DNA of 19,032 nucleotides from Clostridiales bacterium (GCA_009774055.1 VSNB01000027.1:1-19032); one strand, 5' to 3'. Positions 6,743 through 15,617 are shown, counted from the first letter of the stretch. Program-made: numbers and translations. The notes: generated from the letters alone by a model not told the origin.

Positions 6743-8161
6743 ATGAAAAAGCAAGGATTCAATCCCTATCTACCCTCCTGGGAGTATATTCCCGACGGAG
6801 AGCCCCATGTGTTTGACGGGCGCGTGTACGTCTTCGGCTCCCACGACCGGTTCGACGGCCACACCTACTGCCCGAACGACTACGTTTGTTGGTCCGCCCC
6901 GGTGGATAATTTGTCCGACTGGCGGTATGAAGGCGTGATCTATGCCCGGACGGACGATCCGGCCAATAAGGATGGCGATATGCTACTTTTTGCCCCGGAC
7001 GTAACCCGTGGGGCAGACGGAAGATACTATCTCTACTATGTTCTCGATCAGCTGCCGGTGATCTCTGTGGCCGTCTGTGACACCCCTGCCGGGCGGTATC
7101 AATTCTACGGGTATGTCCACCATCCGGACGGAAGCCGTCTCGGCGAACGGGAGGGCGACGCGCCCCAATTTGACCCTGGCGTACTCTTTGAGGGGAATGC
7201 AGTCTACCTGTATACAGGCTTCTGTCCTCCGGCAGATACCAACCGCCGCGGCTCCATGGTAACGGTTCTGGAGCCTGATATGCTGACGGTTCGGACTGAG
7301 CCGGTGACAGTCGCTCCCAGCGCGCCGTACGCCGCGGGGACCAGCTTTGCGGATTTTCCCTTCTTTGAGGCGTCCTCCATTCGGAAGGTGGGGAACACCT
7401 ATTATTTCATCTACTCCCCGATCTCCAACCATGAGCTCTGCTATGCCCGCAGCAGCTCTCCCCTTGGGCCTTTCACCTTCGCCGGTGTAATCATCAGCAA
7501 TAGCGATCTGCATATTGATACCTATAAACCAGCAGACCAACCCATGTTTTATGGCGGGAACAACCACGGCAGCATCGAGAAAATCAACGGCCAGTGGTAC
7601 ATCTTCTATCACCGCCACACCAACGGCACCAATTTCAGCCGTCAGGGCTGCTTGGAGCCTGTTCGCATCCTTCCGGATGGAGCCATCCCGCAGGTGGAGC
7701 TGACCTCATGCGGCGGCAACGGGGGCCCCCTCAAGGGGGCCGGCGAGTACCCGGCCCATATCGCCTGCAATCTGTTTTGCCGTCATCCGGCGGTCACTAC
7801 CGGCAGCCCCGGCGACTGGATGGACTGCCGCTTCCCACGCATTACCCAGGACGCGCCGGACGGCCAGGAGGGCTTCGCTCACATCGCCAACCTGCGGGAC
7901 GGCGCGGTGGCAGGCTTCAAATATTTTGACTGCCGGGGCGTCCGCCGCGTCTGCGTAAAGGTGCGTGGGAACGCCGGGGCATACCAGCTCCGGACCCAGT
8001 GGGATGGCGAGGCCATCGGGGAGATCCCCGTGGAGCACGCCAACGAGTGGAAAACCTTCCAGGCGGAAATCGCTGTTCCGGACGGCGTGCAGGCCCTCTA
8101 TTTTACCTACTGCGGGCAAGGCATCTCCAGTCTGGCGTCGTTCTCGCTGGAAACCGAATGA
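6743..8161 (+). CDS. GH43 glycosidase (arabinofuranosidase/xylosidase) with C-terminal CBM6-like domain
   Basis: A 472-residue enzyme probably removing arabinose or xylose from arabinoxylo-oligosaccharides. Residues 1-~325 form the five-bladed propeller of GH43: IPDGEPHVFDGRVYVFGSHD near the N-terminus, LFAPDVTRGADGRYYLYY with Asp86 (pKa-tuning residue), FFEASSIRKVGNTYYFIYS with Glu209 (general acid), and His275 in GGNNHGS. At the N-terminal catalytic-base position the motif reads EP (Glu20) instead of the usual DP, with Asp18 two residues before; this variant is a known-looking subgroup feature, but the true base is uncertain. Residues ~350-472 resemble a CBM6-type beta-sandwich (GFKYFDCRGVRRVCVKVRG). 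There is no signal peptide. ATG 6743 is 9 nt after GAGG, and the gene starts 11 bp after the GH8 stop. Confidence 0.85.
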   Translation: MKKQGFNPYLPSWEYIPDGEPHVFDGRVYVFGSHDRFDGHTYCPNDYVCWSAPVDNLSDWRYEGVIYARTDDPANKDGDMLLFAPDVTRGADGRYYLYYVLDQLPVISVAVCDTPAGRYQFYGYVHHPDGSRLGEREGDAPQFDPGVLFEGNAVYLYTGFCPPADTNRRGSMVTVLEPDMLTVRTEPVTVAPSAPYAAGTSFADFPFFEASSIRKVGNTYYFIYSPISNHELCYARSSSPLGPFTFAGVIISNSDLHIDTYKPADQPMFYGGNNHGSIEKINGQWYIFYHRHTNGTNFSRQGCLEPVRILPDGAIPQVELTSCGGNGGPLKGAGEYPAHIACNLFCRHPAVTTGSPGDWMDCRFPRITQDAPDGQEGFAHIANLRDGAVAGFKYFDCRGVRRVCVKVRGNAGAYQLRTQWDGEAIGEIPVEHANEWKTFQAEIAVPDGVQALYFTYCGQGISSLASFSLETE

Positions 8162-8172
8162 GGGAGGCCGCT

Positions 8173-9732
8173 ATGGAGCAGTATCAAAATCCTGTAATCA
8201 ATTCTGATTTTCCCGACCCGGATATTATCCGGGTGGGAGACGCCTACTATATGGCCAGCACCACTATGTACCTCATGCCGGGCGGAGACATCCTCCGCTC
8301 CCGCGACCTGGTACACTGGAAATTCCTATGCCATGTTTTTTCCCAATTAGAGGACAATCCCGCCCACTGCCTGGAGGACGGGCAGCAGATCTACGGGCTG
8401 GGTATGTGGGCCCCATCACTGCGCTTCCACAAGGGGACATTCTATCTGACGTTTGCCTGCAACGATACCCACAAATCCCTGCTGTTCCTGGCCCAGGACC
8501 CGGCGGGGCCGTGGCGGCGGGTGGAAATGGACGGATTTTTCTATGATTCCTCCCTGTTTTTTGATGACGATGGCCGGGTCTATATCGTCCATGGGAATAC
8601 CACACTGCGTATCACGGAGCTGGAAACGGAAACCTGGGGGGCAAGGCCCGGCGGGCTGGACCGTGTCATTGTTGAGGATAAGCCGGGCCAGCGGCTGGGA
8701 TATGAGGGGTCCCACCTGTATAAGCGCAATGGAAAATACTATCTGTTTACCTGCCATATGCCGGCCGGCAGCAAATATCTGAAGACGGAGGACTGCTTCC
8801 TGGCAGATTCCCTGACGGGTCCCTTCCGGGGAAAGAATATTCTCGATGACAATATGGGCTATCGCAATTACGGCGTCGCCCAGGGCGGTATGGTGGATAC
8901 CCCGGAGGGCGACTGGTATGCTTTTATGTTCCAGGACCGCGGGCCCCTGGGGCGGGCGCCGGTCATAATGCCCATGTCCTTTGATGCGGAGGGCTTTCCG
9001 GTTCTGGGGGACAACGGACAGGTTCCACAGCTCATATTTCCCACCCGGACAGTCGTAGATGATACCTGCGCGCCACTGAACGGAAGCGATGATTTCCGCT
9101 ATACCCCGGATGCGGGCGGCAGGGTGGAGCTGGCCCCTTTCTGGCAGTTCAGCCACAACCCGGACCCGGCGGGCTGGTCCGTCACCGCCCGCCCCGGCGC
9201 CCTCCGCCTGACCACCCGGCGCACAAGCCCCAATCTGATCCTTGCCCGCAATACGCTGACCCAGCGGTGCGTGGGTCCCGTATGCGCGGCGTGGGTCACG
9301 TTGGATGGCACCGGACTGCGCGAAGGGGATCATGCCGGGATCTGCGCTTACCAGGGCTGCTATGGGGCCATTGCCCTGACCAAACGCGGAGGGAGATACT
9401 ATCTGGTCATGATAGGACGCCCCGCAGATAACGATACAATAGAGGGTGACGGCGACTTTGGACGCCTGCCAACAGAATACGAGGCAGTTCCCGCTCCCGG
9501 CCCGGTGGTGACGCTGCGTGCAGACGCGGACTTTTCCCACGAACCGGACACGGCACGGTTCTCCTATCACGGCGCAGATGGGGTATGGGAGTCTCTGGGC
9601 GTTTCGCACCGCCTGCACTATAAGGTCGATCTGTTTATCGGTTGCCGGTTCGGATTGTTCTGCTATTCGACCTTGCAGCCGGGAGGGACGGCGGATTTCC
9701 TGGACTTTCATTATCAAGGGCCGCAATCATAA
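8173..9732 (+). CDS. GH43 beta-xylosidase / arabinofuranosidase with C-terminal beta-sandwich
   Basis: A 519-residue intracellular glycosidase, most like two-domain GH43 beta-xylosidases. The start is ATG 8173, 5 nt after AGGGAGG; this ribosome binding site begins at the last base of the preceding stop. The reading frame continues upstream inside the previous gene, but that part is only an overlap. The catalytic domain begins NPVINSDFPDPDIIRVGDAYY with base Asp15; MWAPSLRFHKGTFYLTFACND places a likely pKa-tuning Asp at 98; the acid is Glu178 in LGYEGSHLYKRNGKYYLF. GVAQGGMVDTPEGDWYAFMF closes the propeller. From about 310 to the end lies the GH43_C2-type concanavalin-like sandwich that closes the active site in xylosidases acting on short oligomers. 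It differs clearly from the upstream GH43, so the two likely split arabinose- and xylose-releasing work. Confidence 0.88.
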   Translation: MEQYQNPVINSDFPDPDIIRVGDAYYMASTTMYLMPGGDILRSRDLVHWKFLCHVFSQLEDNPAHCLEDGQQIYGLGMWAPSLRFHKGTFYLTFACNDTHKSLLFLAQDPAGPWRRVEMDGFFYDSSLFFDDDGRVYIVHGNTTLRITELETETWGARPGGLDRVIVEDKPGQRLGYEGSHLYKRNGKYYLFTCHMPAGSKYLKTEDCFLADSLTGPFRGKNILDDNMGYRNYGVAQGGMVDTPEGDWYAFMFQDRGPLGRAPVIMPMSFDAEGFPVLGDNGQVPQLIFPTRTVVDDTCAPLNGSDDFRYTPDAGGRVELAPFWQFSHNPDPAGWSVTARPGALRLTTRRTSPNLILARNTLTQRCVGPVCAAWVTLDGTGLREGDHAGICAYQGCYGAIALTKRGGRYYLVMIGRPADNDTIEGDGDFGRLPTEYEAVPAPGPVVTLRADADFSHEPDTARFSYHGADGVWESLGVSHRLHYKVDLFIGCRFGLFCYSTLQPGGTADFLDFHYQGPQS

Positions 9733-9757
9733 AAATTTTTGAATAAAGGAGTATCCT

Positions 9758-11875
9758 ATGGACCGGACAAAAGCAGTAGAGCAGGCCAAGGCGCTTGTGG
9801 CGCAGATGACGCTGGAGGAAAAGGCGGGCCAGCTGCGCTATGACGCCCCCGCCATCCCACGCCTGGGGGTGCCTGCCTATAACTGGTGGAACGAAGCGCT
9901 CCACGGCGTAGCCAGAGCCGGAACTGCCACCAGCTTTCCCCAGGCGATCGGGCTGGCGGCCATGTTTGACGACGAGCTGCTGGAAAAGCTGGGGGACACG
10001 GCCGCCACGGAGGGGCGGGCCAAATACAATGCCTATTCCAAGGAGGGCGACAGGGACATCTTCAAGGGACTCTCCTTCTGGTCCCCCAATATTAACATCT
10101 TCCGGGACCCCCGCTGGGGGCGGGGCCACGAAACCTACGGCGAGGACCCGTATCTGACGGCCCGGCTGGGCAAGGCGTATGTCCGCGGTCTACAGGGGAC
10201 AGGCGATGTGATGAAGGCCGCCGCCTGCGCCAAGCACTTCGCCGTTCACAGCGGCCCGGAGAACCTCCGCCACCGCTTCAACGCCGAAGCATCTCCCAAG
10301 GACCTGGAGGAAACCTATCTCCCCGCCTTTGAGGCCTGCGTCGTGGACGCCGGCGTGGAGGCGGTCATGGGAGCCTACAACCGCACCAATGGCGAGCCCT
10401 GCTGCGGCAGCAAAACCCTCCTGACGGATGTCCTCCGGGGCAGATGGGGCTTCCAGGGCCATGTGGTGTCAGACTGCTGGGCGATTAAGGACTTTCACGA
10501 GGGCCACATGGTCACGGACACGCCCACGCAATCGGTAGCCTTGGCACTGAAAACAGGATGCGATCTGAATTGTGGAGACAGCTTCCGCTGCATCCTCCGT
10601 GCTCTTCGAGAAGGCCTGGTTACAGAAGAAGAAATCACTAGAGCCGCAGAGCGGCTGTTCACGACCCGGTATTTGTTAGGGATTCTGGGAGACGGCAGCG
10701 AATTTGATGAAATTCCATATGAAACAGTAGAATGTGAGGAATATCTGGCCTTGGCTCAGGAGGCGGCCCGGAAGTCGTGCGTTCTGCTGAAAAACAGCGG
10801 GCTGCTGCCGCTGGCCCCCGAGACAGTGGGGACCGTAGGCGTCATCGGCCCCAACGCCAACAGCCGCATTTCCCTCATCGGCAATTATCACGGTACCGCC
10901 TCCCGCTATATCACCGTACTGGAAGGGATACAGGATGCTATGGCAGGTCACGGCCGGGTGCTCTATTCCGAGGGCTGCGGGCTGTTCAAGGACCGGGTGG
11001 AGGGCTTGGGCCAGCCCGGCGACCGCCTGGCGGAAGCCGTCACCGTAGCGAAGCACAGCGATGTGGCAGTCCTGGTGCTGGGGCTGGACGAGACGCTGGA
11101 GGGCGAGGAGATGGACGCCGGCAACAACGCGGAGAGCTGCGGCGACAAGCGGGACCTTCTGCTGCCGGAGCCCCAGCAGGAGCTGCTGCACAAGGTCCTG
11201 GGGGTTGGTACGCCAACGATTGTCGTACTCATGGCCGGCAGCGCCATTGACCTGAGCGAAGCGGAGGAGAAGGCCGGGGCAATCCTGCTGAGCTGGTATC
11301 CCGGTGCAGGCGGTGGAAAGGCTGTGGCTGACCTGCTCTTTGGCAAGGCGTCCCCCTCAGGCAAGCTCCCTGTAACCTTTTACCGCAATGAGGCGCTGGA
11401 TGAGATGCCGGATTTCACAGATTATTCCATGAGGAACCGGACCTACCGGTATTATACTGGCGAGCCGCTGTATCCCTTCGGCTACGGGCTGACATACGGG
11501 GATGTCGTTGTCACCGGAGTCACCGCAGACCAGAGCACTGCCTCCGTTACCGTAGAAAATCGCGGGGCGCAGGCGACGGAGGATATCGTTCAACTCTATA
11601 TCAAGGACGAGGGCTCCGCTGATGCCCCTCCAAACCCCGTTCTGTGCGGCTTTCAGCGGGTATCGCTGCGTCCTGGCGAGAAGAAAACAGTTGATATCAC
11701 GATCGATGGCAGAGCCTTTACAGTAGTCAATATAGAGGGACAGCGCATACCCGGCAGCGGCAGCTGGACGCTGTACGCCCACACCGGACAGCCCGATACC
11801 CGTACTTTCCGGCTGACCGGGAGAACTGCCGCGCGGGCCGATATCCGATCCGGCGGTAAGGGTGGGACAGTATGA
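9758..11875 (+). CDS. GH3 beta-xylosidase (or beta-glucosidase-like)
   Basis: A 705-residue three-domain GH3 enzyme, predicted to release xylose from the non-reducing end of xylo-oligosaccharides. It starts near YNWWNEALHGVARAG (41-55), the pattern typical of GH3 beta-xylosidases, and has KHFAVHSGPE (159-168) with the Lys-His pair. The nucleophile is Asp239 in HVVSDCWAIKDF. The second domain carries LGLDETLEGEEMDAGNNAE (441-459) with candidate acid/base Glu residues. A fibronectin-III-like domain covers about 580-680 (ENRGAQATEDIVQLYIKDEG). No signal peptide is seen. ATG 9758 is 6 nt after AGGAG. The TGA at 11873-11875 overlaps the next gene's ATG in an ATGA, so the two are probably translationally coupled. 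Bases roughly 10520-10790 are visibly more AT-rich than the flanking parts of the gene. Confidence 0.88.
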   Translation: MDRTKAVEQAKALVAQMTLEEKAGQLRYDAPAIPRLGVPAYNWWNEALHGVARAGTATSFPQAIGLAAMFDDELLEKLGDTAATEGRAKYNAYSKEGDRDIFKGLSFWSPNINIFRDPRWGRGHETYGEDPYLTARLGKAYVRGLQGTGDVMKAAACAKHFAVHSGPENLRHRFNAEASPKDLEETYLPAFEACVVDAGVEAVMGAYNRTNGEPCCGSKTLLTDVLRGRWGFQGHVVSDCWAIKDFHEGHMVTDTPTQSVALALKTGCDLNCGDSFRCILRALREGLVTEEEITRAAERLFTTRYLLGILGDGSEFDEIPYETVECEEYLALAQEAARKSCVLLKNSGLLPLAPETVGTVGVIGPNANSRISLIGNYHGTASRYITVLEGIQDAMAGHGRVLYSEGCGLFKDRVEGLGQPGDRLAEAVTVAKHSDVAVLVLGLDETLEGEEMDAGNNAESCGDKRDLLLPEPQQELLHKVLGVGTPTIVVLMAGSAIDLSEAEEKAGAILLSWYPGAGGGKAVADLLFGKASPSGKLPVTFYRNEALDEMPDFTDYSMRNRTYRYYTGEPLYPFGYGLTYGDVVVTGVTADQSTASVTVENRGAQATEDIVQLYIKDEGSADAPPNPVLCGFQRVSLRPGEKKTVDITIDGRAFTVVNIEGQRIPGSGSWTLYAHTGQPDTRTFRLTGRTAARADIRSGGKGGTV

Positions 11876-13398
11876 AAAGCTATCTGGGCATTGAGCTGGG
11901 CTCCACCCGCATCAAGGCGGTGTCCATCGACGAAAAGTACCGCCCGGTGTCCTCGGGGGACTACACCTGGGCCTCCAGCTATGAGAACAGCGTCTGGACC
12001 TACTCCCTGGAGGAGGTCTGGAAGGGCCTGAAGGCGGCTCTGTCCGCCGTTGAGAACCGGGAGCAGATCGCCGCCGCCGGCGTCTCCGCCATGATGCACG
12101 GCTATCTGGCCTTCGACAGGGACTGGAACCTGCTGGCGCCCTTCCGGACCTGGCAGAACACCATCACCGGCCAGGCGGCGGCGGAGCTCACCAGCCTCTT
12201 CGGCTTCAACATCCCCCAGCGGTGGTCCATCGCCCACCTGTATCAGGCAATCCTCAACGGCGAGGAGCACGTCTCCCGCCTGGCCCATATCACCACTCTG
12301 GCGGGGTACGTCCACTATATGCTCACCGGCGTGAACGCCGTGGGCGTGGGCGAGGCCTCGGGGATGTTCCCCATTGACAGCGAAACCCTGACCTACGACG
12401 ATGCCATGCTGGAGAAGTTCGACAGGCTGACGGCGGCCCGGGAGCTGCCCTGGAAGCTGGCGGACCTGCTGCCGAAGGTGCTCACCGCCGGCCAGAGCGC
12501 CGGGAAGCTCACCGAGGCGGGTTCCGCTCTGCTGGACGGCCTGCTGCCCGCCGGCATCCCCTTCGCCCCGGCGGAGGGGGACGCGGGCACCGGCATGACC
12601 GCCACCAACGCCGTGGCCCCCCGGACGGGTAACGTCTCCGCCGGGACCTCCATCTTCTCCATGGTGGTGCTGGAGAAACCCCTGGAGAAGGTCTACGAGG
12701 AGATCGACCTGGTGACCACCCCCGCCGGCGCGCCGGTGGCCATGGTCCACTGCAACAACTGCACCAACGACACCAACGCCTGGGTGAGCGTCCTGGGGGA
12801 GGCCGCCCGGCTGTTCGGGGCCAACCCCTCCACCAGCGAGCTCTACCGGAAGCTCTATGAGAAGAGCCTGGAGGGCGGCGCGGACTGCGGCGGGGTGCTG
12901 GTGTGCAACTACCTGGCCGGGGAGGGCGTGACCCATATGGACGCGGGGCGTCCCATGGTGGTCCGCAGGCCGGACAGCGTATTCAATCTCGCCAACTTCT
13001 TCCGGGCCCAGCTCTACGCCACCATGGCCACGCTGAAAATCGGCATGGACATTCTGGCTGAGGAGGGCGTGGCCATCGACTCCCTGACGGGCCACGGCGG
13101 GCTGTTCAAGACCCCGGTGGTGGGCCAGAGCTATATGGCCGCCGCCTGCAATGCCCCCGTCACCTGCATGGAGACGGCGGGGGAGGGCGGACCCTACGGC
13201 ATGGCCCTTCTGGTGGCGTATATGCTGCAAAAGAGCGAGGGCGAGAGCCTGGAGGACTATTTGGCCAGCCGCGTCTTTGCCGGTGTATCCGGCTCCACCG
13301 TGGAGCCGGATACGGATACAGCGGCGGGATTTGACAGCTATATCAAATGGTACAAGGCCCTGCTGGAGGTAGAACAGGCTGCGGTGGAAATGCTGTAA
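11872..13398 (+). CDS. araK: FGGY-family carbohydrate kinase, probable L-ribulokinase (AraK type)
   Basis: A 508-residue FGGY kinase. It shows the N-terminal phosphate-binding strand-turn YLGIELGSTRIKAVSID (4-20), MMHGYLAF (74-81) in place of the substrate loop, APAEGDAGTGMTATNAVAP (232-250) with the likely catalytic Asp237, and GNVSAGTSIF (253-262). It is not a classical AraB, which is longer and has different motifs. Its position directly before araD fits phosphorylation of L-ribulose to L-ribulose 5-phosphate. From memory, a non-orthologous clostridial ribulokinase of this sort (AraK) was described in Clostridium acetobutylicum; assignment to that group is inferred from context and size. 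The start codon overlaps the GH3 stop, and the ribosome binding site (AGGGTGG) is modest. Wobble positions are almost all G or C, more so than in neighbouring genes, hinting at high expression or separate ancestry. Confidence 0.75.
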   Translation: MKSYLGIELGSTRIKAVSIDEKYRPVSSGDYTWASSYENSVWTYSLEEVWKGLKAALSAVENREQIAAAGVSAMMHGYLAFDRDWNLLAPFRTWQNTITGQAAAELTSLFGFNIPQRWSIAHLYQAILNGEEHVSRLAHITTLAGYVHYMLTGVNAVGVGEASGMFPIDSETLTYDDAMLEKFDRLTAARELPWKLADLLPKVLTAGQSAGKLTEAGSALLDGLLPAGIPFAPAEGDAGTGMTATNAVAPRTGNVSAGTSIFSMVVLEKPLEKVYEEIDLVTTPAGAPVAMVHCNNCTNDTNAWVSVLGEAARLFGANPSTSELYRKLYEKSLEGGADCGGVLVCNYLAGEGVTHMDAGRPMVVRRPDSVFNLANFFRAQLYATMATLKIGMDILAEEGVAIDSLTGHGGLFKTPVVGQSYMAAACNAPVTCMETAGEGGPYGMALLVAYMLQKSEGESLEDYLASRVFAGVSGSTVEPDTDTAAGFDSYIKWYKALLEVEQAAVEML

Positions 13399-13412
13399 AA
13401 GAGGGAAAATAT

Positions 13413-14111
13413 ATGCTGGAAGAATTGAAAAGGCAGGTTTGTGAGGCGAATCTGCTTCTGCCCAAACACGGACTAGTCACGTTCACTTGGGGCAATGTCT
13501 CCGGGATCGACCGGGAGCAGGGACTCATGGTCATCAAGCCCTCCGGGGTGGAGTATAGCGGCATGAAGCTGGAGGATATGGTGGTCATCCGGATGGAGGA
13601 TGGCAAACAGATGGAGGGAAACTATCGGCCCTCCAGTGACACGGACACCCATCTTGTGCTGTACCGGGCGTTTCCTGCCCTGGGTGGCATTGTCCATACC
13701 CATAGTCGCTGGGCAACCTCCTTTGCCCAGGCTGGCCGCAGGATCCCAGCAATGGGGACTACCCAGGGGGATTACTTCTACGGCGATATCCCCTGCACCC
13801 GGAAAATGACGCCGGAGGAGATTGGCGGAAATTATGAGCTGGAGACGGGAAACGTGATTGTGAAGGCATTCCGGGAGAATGGGATCGACCCAACCAAGGT
13901 GCCAGCGGCGCTGGTCCATAGCCACGGCCCCTTTGTCTGGGGGTCGAATCCACTCAACGCCGTCCATAATGCTGTGGTGCTGGAGGAGATAGCGTTTATG
14001 GATTTTCATGCTATGATGCTCACACCAGGGCTGGGTGCTATGCAGCAGGAGCTGCTGGATAAACACTATCTTAGAAAACACGGACCCAACGCCTATTATG
14101 GACAGGGTTGA
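13413..14111 (+). CDS. araD: L-ribulose-5-phosphate 4-epimerase
   Basis: Converts L-ribulose 5-phosphate to D-xylulose 5-phosphate, the last step of L-arabinose breakdown, in the cytoplasm. The 232 residues match the family length, and the key residues fall at the same numbers I recall for the E. coli enzyme: Asp76, His95 and His97 (IVHTHSRWATSF), Asp120 (TTQGDYFYGD), zinc ligand His171 (VHSHGPFVWG) and Tyr229 near the C-terminus. TFTWGNVSGID (23-33) and IKPSGVEY (41-48) are the usual substrate-phosphate-binding regions. ATG 13413 is placed after GAGGG with about 7-nt spacing; the frame is open further upstream inside the kinase gene, but that is only an overlap. It starts 14 bp after the kinase stop. 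Confidence 0.95.
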   Translation: MLEELKRQVCEANLLLPKHGLVTFTWGNVSGIDREQGLMVIKPSGVEYSGMKLEDMVVIRMEDGKQMEGNYRPSSDTDTHLVLYRAFPALGGIVHTHSRWATSFAQAGRRIPAMGTTQGDYFYGDIPCTRKMTPEEIGGNYELETGNVIVKAFRENGIDPTKVPAALVHSHGPFVWGSNPLNAVHNAVVLEEIAFMDFHAMMLTPGLGAMQQELLDKHYLRKHGPNAYYGQG

Positions 14112-14129
14112 CAACATGGAGGTGAAGAT

Positions 14130-15605
14130 ATGCTGTACATAGGGATCGACTTGGGGACCTCGGCGTGCAAGCTGCTGCTGGTGGACGAGGAGGGGCAGGT
14201 CAGAAACACAGTCACAAAAGAATACCCGCTCTCATTCCCCCGTCCCGGCTGGAGTGAGCAGGACCCCGCCCACTGGTGGGCGGCGGTGCAGTCCGGGGTG
14301 CCGGAGCTGCTGGCGGGCTTTGATGCCAGCGAGGTCAAGGGCATCGGCGCGGGCGGGCAAATGCACGGGCTGGTGGCCTTGGACGGGACGGACCATGTTC
14401 TGCGCCCGGCCATCCTCTGGAACGACGGGCGGACGGCCAAGGAGGTGGACTACCTCAACGAGACTGTTGGCCGGGAGAAGCTGAGCGGCTATACCGCCAA
14501 CATCGCCTTCGCCGGGTTCACCGCCCCCAAACTGCTGTGGATGAAGGAAAACGAGCCGGATTTATTTGCGAAAATCGAGAAAATCATGCTGCCCAAGGAC
14601 TATCTGGTCTACCGTCTCACCGGCGTCCACGCCACGGACTATTCCGATGCCTCCGGGATGCTGCTTCTGGACGTGGAGCACAGGCGCTGGAGCAAAGAGA
14701 TGTGCGGCATCTGCGGTGTGACCGAAAAGCAGCTCCCAAAGCTCTTCGAGAGCTGGGAGCCGGTAGGAACACTTCGGTCGGATGTGGCGAAAATGATCGG
14801 TCTGCCGGAGAGTGTGGTGGTCTGCGCGGGTGCCGGAGACAACGCCGCAGCCGCTGTGGGTACCGGCACGGTAGGCGCCGGCGGCTGCAACATCAGCTTG
14901 GGTACCTCCGGGACGATCTTTATCTCTTCCAAAAAATTCGGTGTGGACCCTAATAATGCCCTGCACTCCTTCGCCCACGCCGACGGCGGCTACCATCTCA
15001 TGGGCTGTATGCTCTCCGCCGCCAGCTGCAATAAATGGTGGCAGGATGAGATCATCGGCACCACGGATTACAAGGGCGAGGAGGCGAAGATAACCCCATG
15101 CAAGCTAGGCAGGAACCATGTCTACTTCCTGCCCTATCTGATGGGGGAGCGCAGCCCCATCAACGACACCAACGCCCGGGGCTGCTTCATCGGCATGACC
15201 ATGGATACGACCCGTGCCGATATGCTTCAGGCGATGCTGGAGGGGGTGGCCTTTGCCATCCGGGACAGCTTCGAGGTTGCAAAGAGCCTGGGAGTGAGCA
15301 TTCCGCGCTCCAACATCTGCGGCGGCGGCAGCAGATCTTCGCTGTGGAAAACCATCATGTCCAACGTCCTGGGCATCCCCCTGGACACCGTGGCCACGGA
15401 GCAGGGTCCAGGCTATGGCGGGGCAATCCTGGCTATGGTGGCTGCAGGCCGGTTCCCCAGCGTCCAGGCCGCCTGCCGGGAGCTGGTCAGCGTGGCGGAC
15501 ACGGTGGAGCCGGACCCGGCCCTCACCGCCCTCTACGAGGTGCGCTACCGGCAGTTCCAGAGAATCTACCCCGCCTGCAAGGCGCTGTTTCCCCAAATTC
15601 AATAG
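14130..15605 (+). CDS. xylB: Xylulokinase
   Basis: Phosphorylates D-xylulose to D-xylulose 5-phosphate. The 491-residue FGGY kinase has the N-terminal YIGIDLGTSACKLLLVD, the xylulokinase signature GQMHGLV (76-82), LWNDGRT (96-102), and the catalytic Asp237 in CAGAGDNAAAAVG, followed by the nucleotide-binding NISLGTSG (254-261). The C-terminal GGGSRSSLWKTIMSNVLG segment and EQGPGYGGAILA are typical of the XylB branch, which separates it clearly from the AraK-like kinase two genes upstream. ATG 14130 has a strong GGAGG with 7-nt spacing in an 18-bp gap after araD. A DUF4867 gene and an isomerase follow directly. Confidence 0.94.
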   Translation: MLYIGIDLGTSACKLLLVDEEGQVRNTVTKEYPLSFPRPGWSEQDPAHWWAAVQSGVPELLAGFDASEVKGIGAGGQMHGLVALDGTDHVLRPAILWNDGRTAKEVDYLNETVGREKLSGYTANIAFAGFTAPKLLWMKENEPDLFAKIEKIMLPKDYLVYRLTGVHATDYSDASGMLLLDVEHRRWSKEMCGICGVTEKQLPKLFESWEPVGTLRSDVAKMIGLPESVVVCAGAGDNAAAAVGTGTVGAGGCNISLGTSGTIFISSKKFGVDPNNALHSFAHADGGYHLMGCMLSAASCNKWWQDEIIGTTDYKGEEAKITPCKLGRNHVYFLPYLMGERSPINDTNARGCFIGMTMDTTRADMLQAMLEGVAFAIRDSFEVAKSLGVSIPRSNICGGGSRSSLWKTIMSNVLGIPLDTVATEQGPGYGGAILAMVAAGRFPSVQAACRELVSVADTVEPDPALTALYEVRYRQFQRIYPACKALFPQIQ

Positions 15606-15617
15606 AGGAGCTCGAAT

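Noticed and set aside
7999..8172. Upstream extension of the second GH43 gene to an ATG at 7999
   Set aside because: This part lies inside the first GH43 gene. ATG 8173 has AGGGAGG at good spacing, and the family N-terminus NPVINSDFPDP begins there.
11653..13230. 525-codon open frame on the minus strand opposite the AraK-like kinase
   Set aside because: Same codon-bias shadow; Gly/His/Val-rich, no recognisable motif, and it runs across two real genes.
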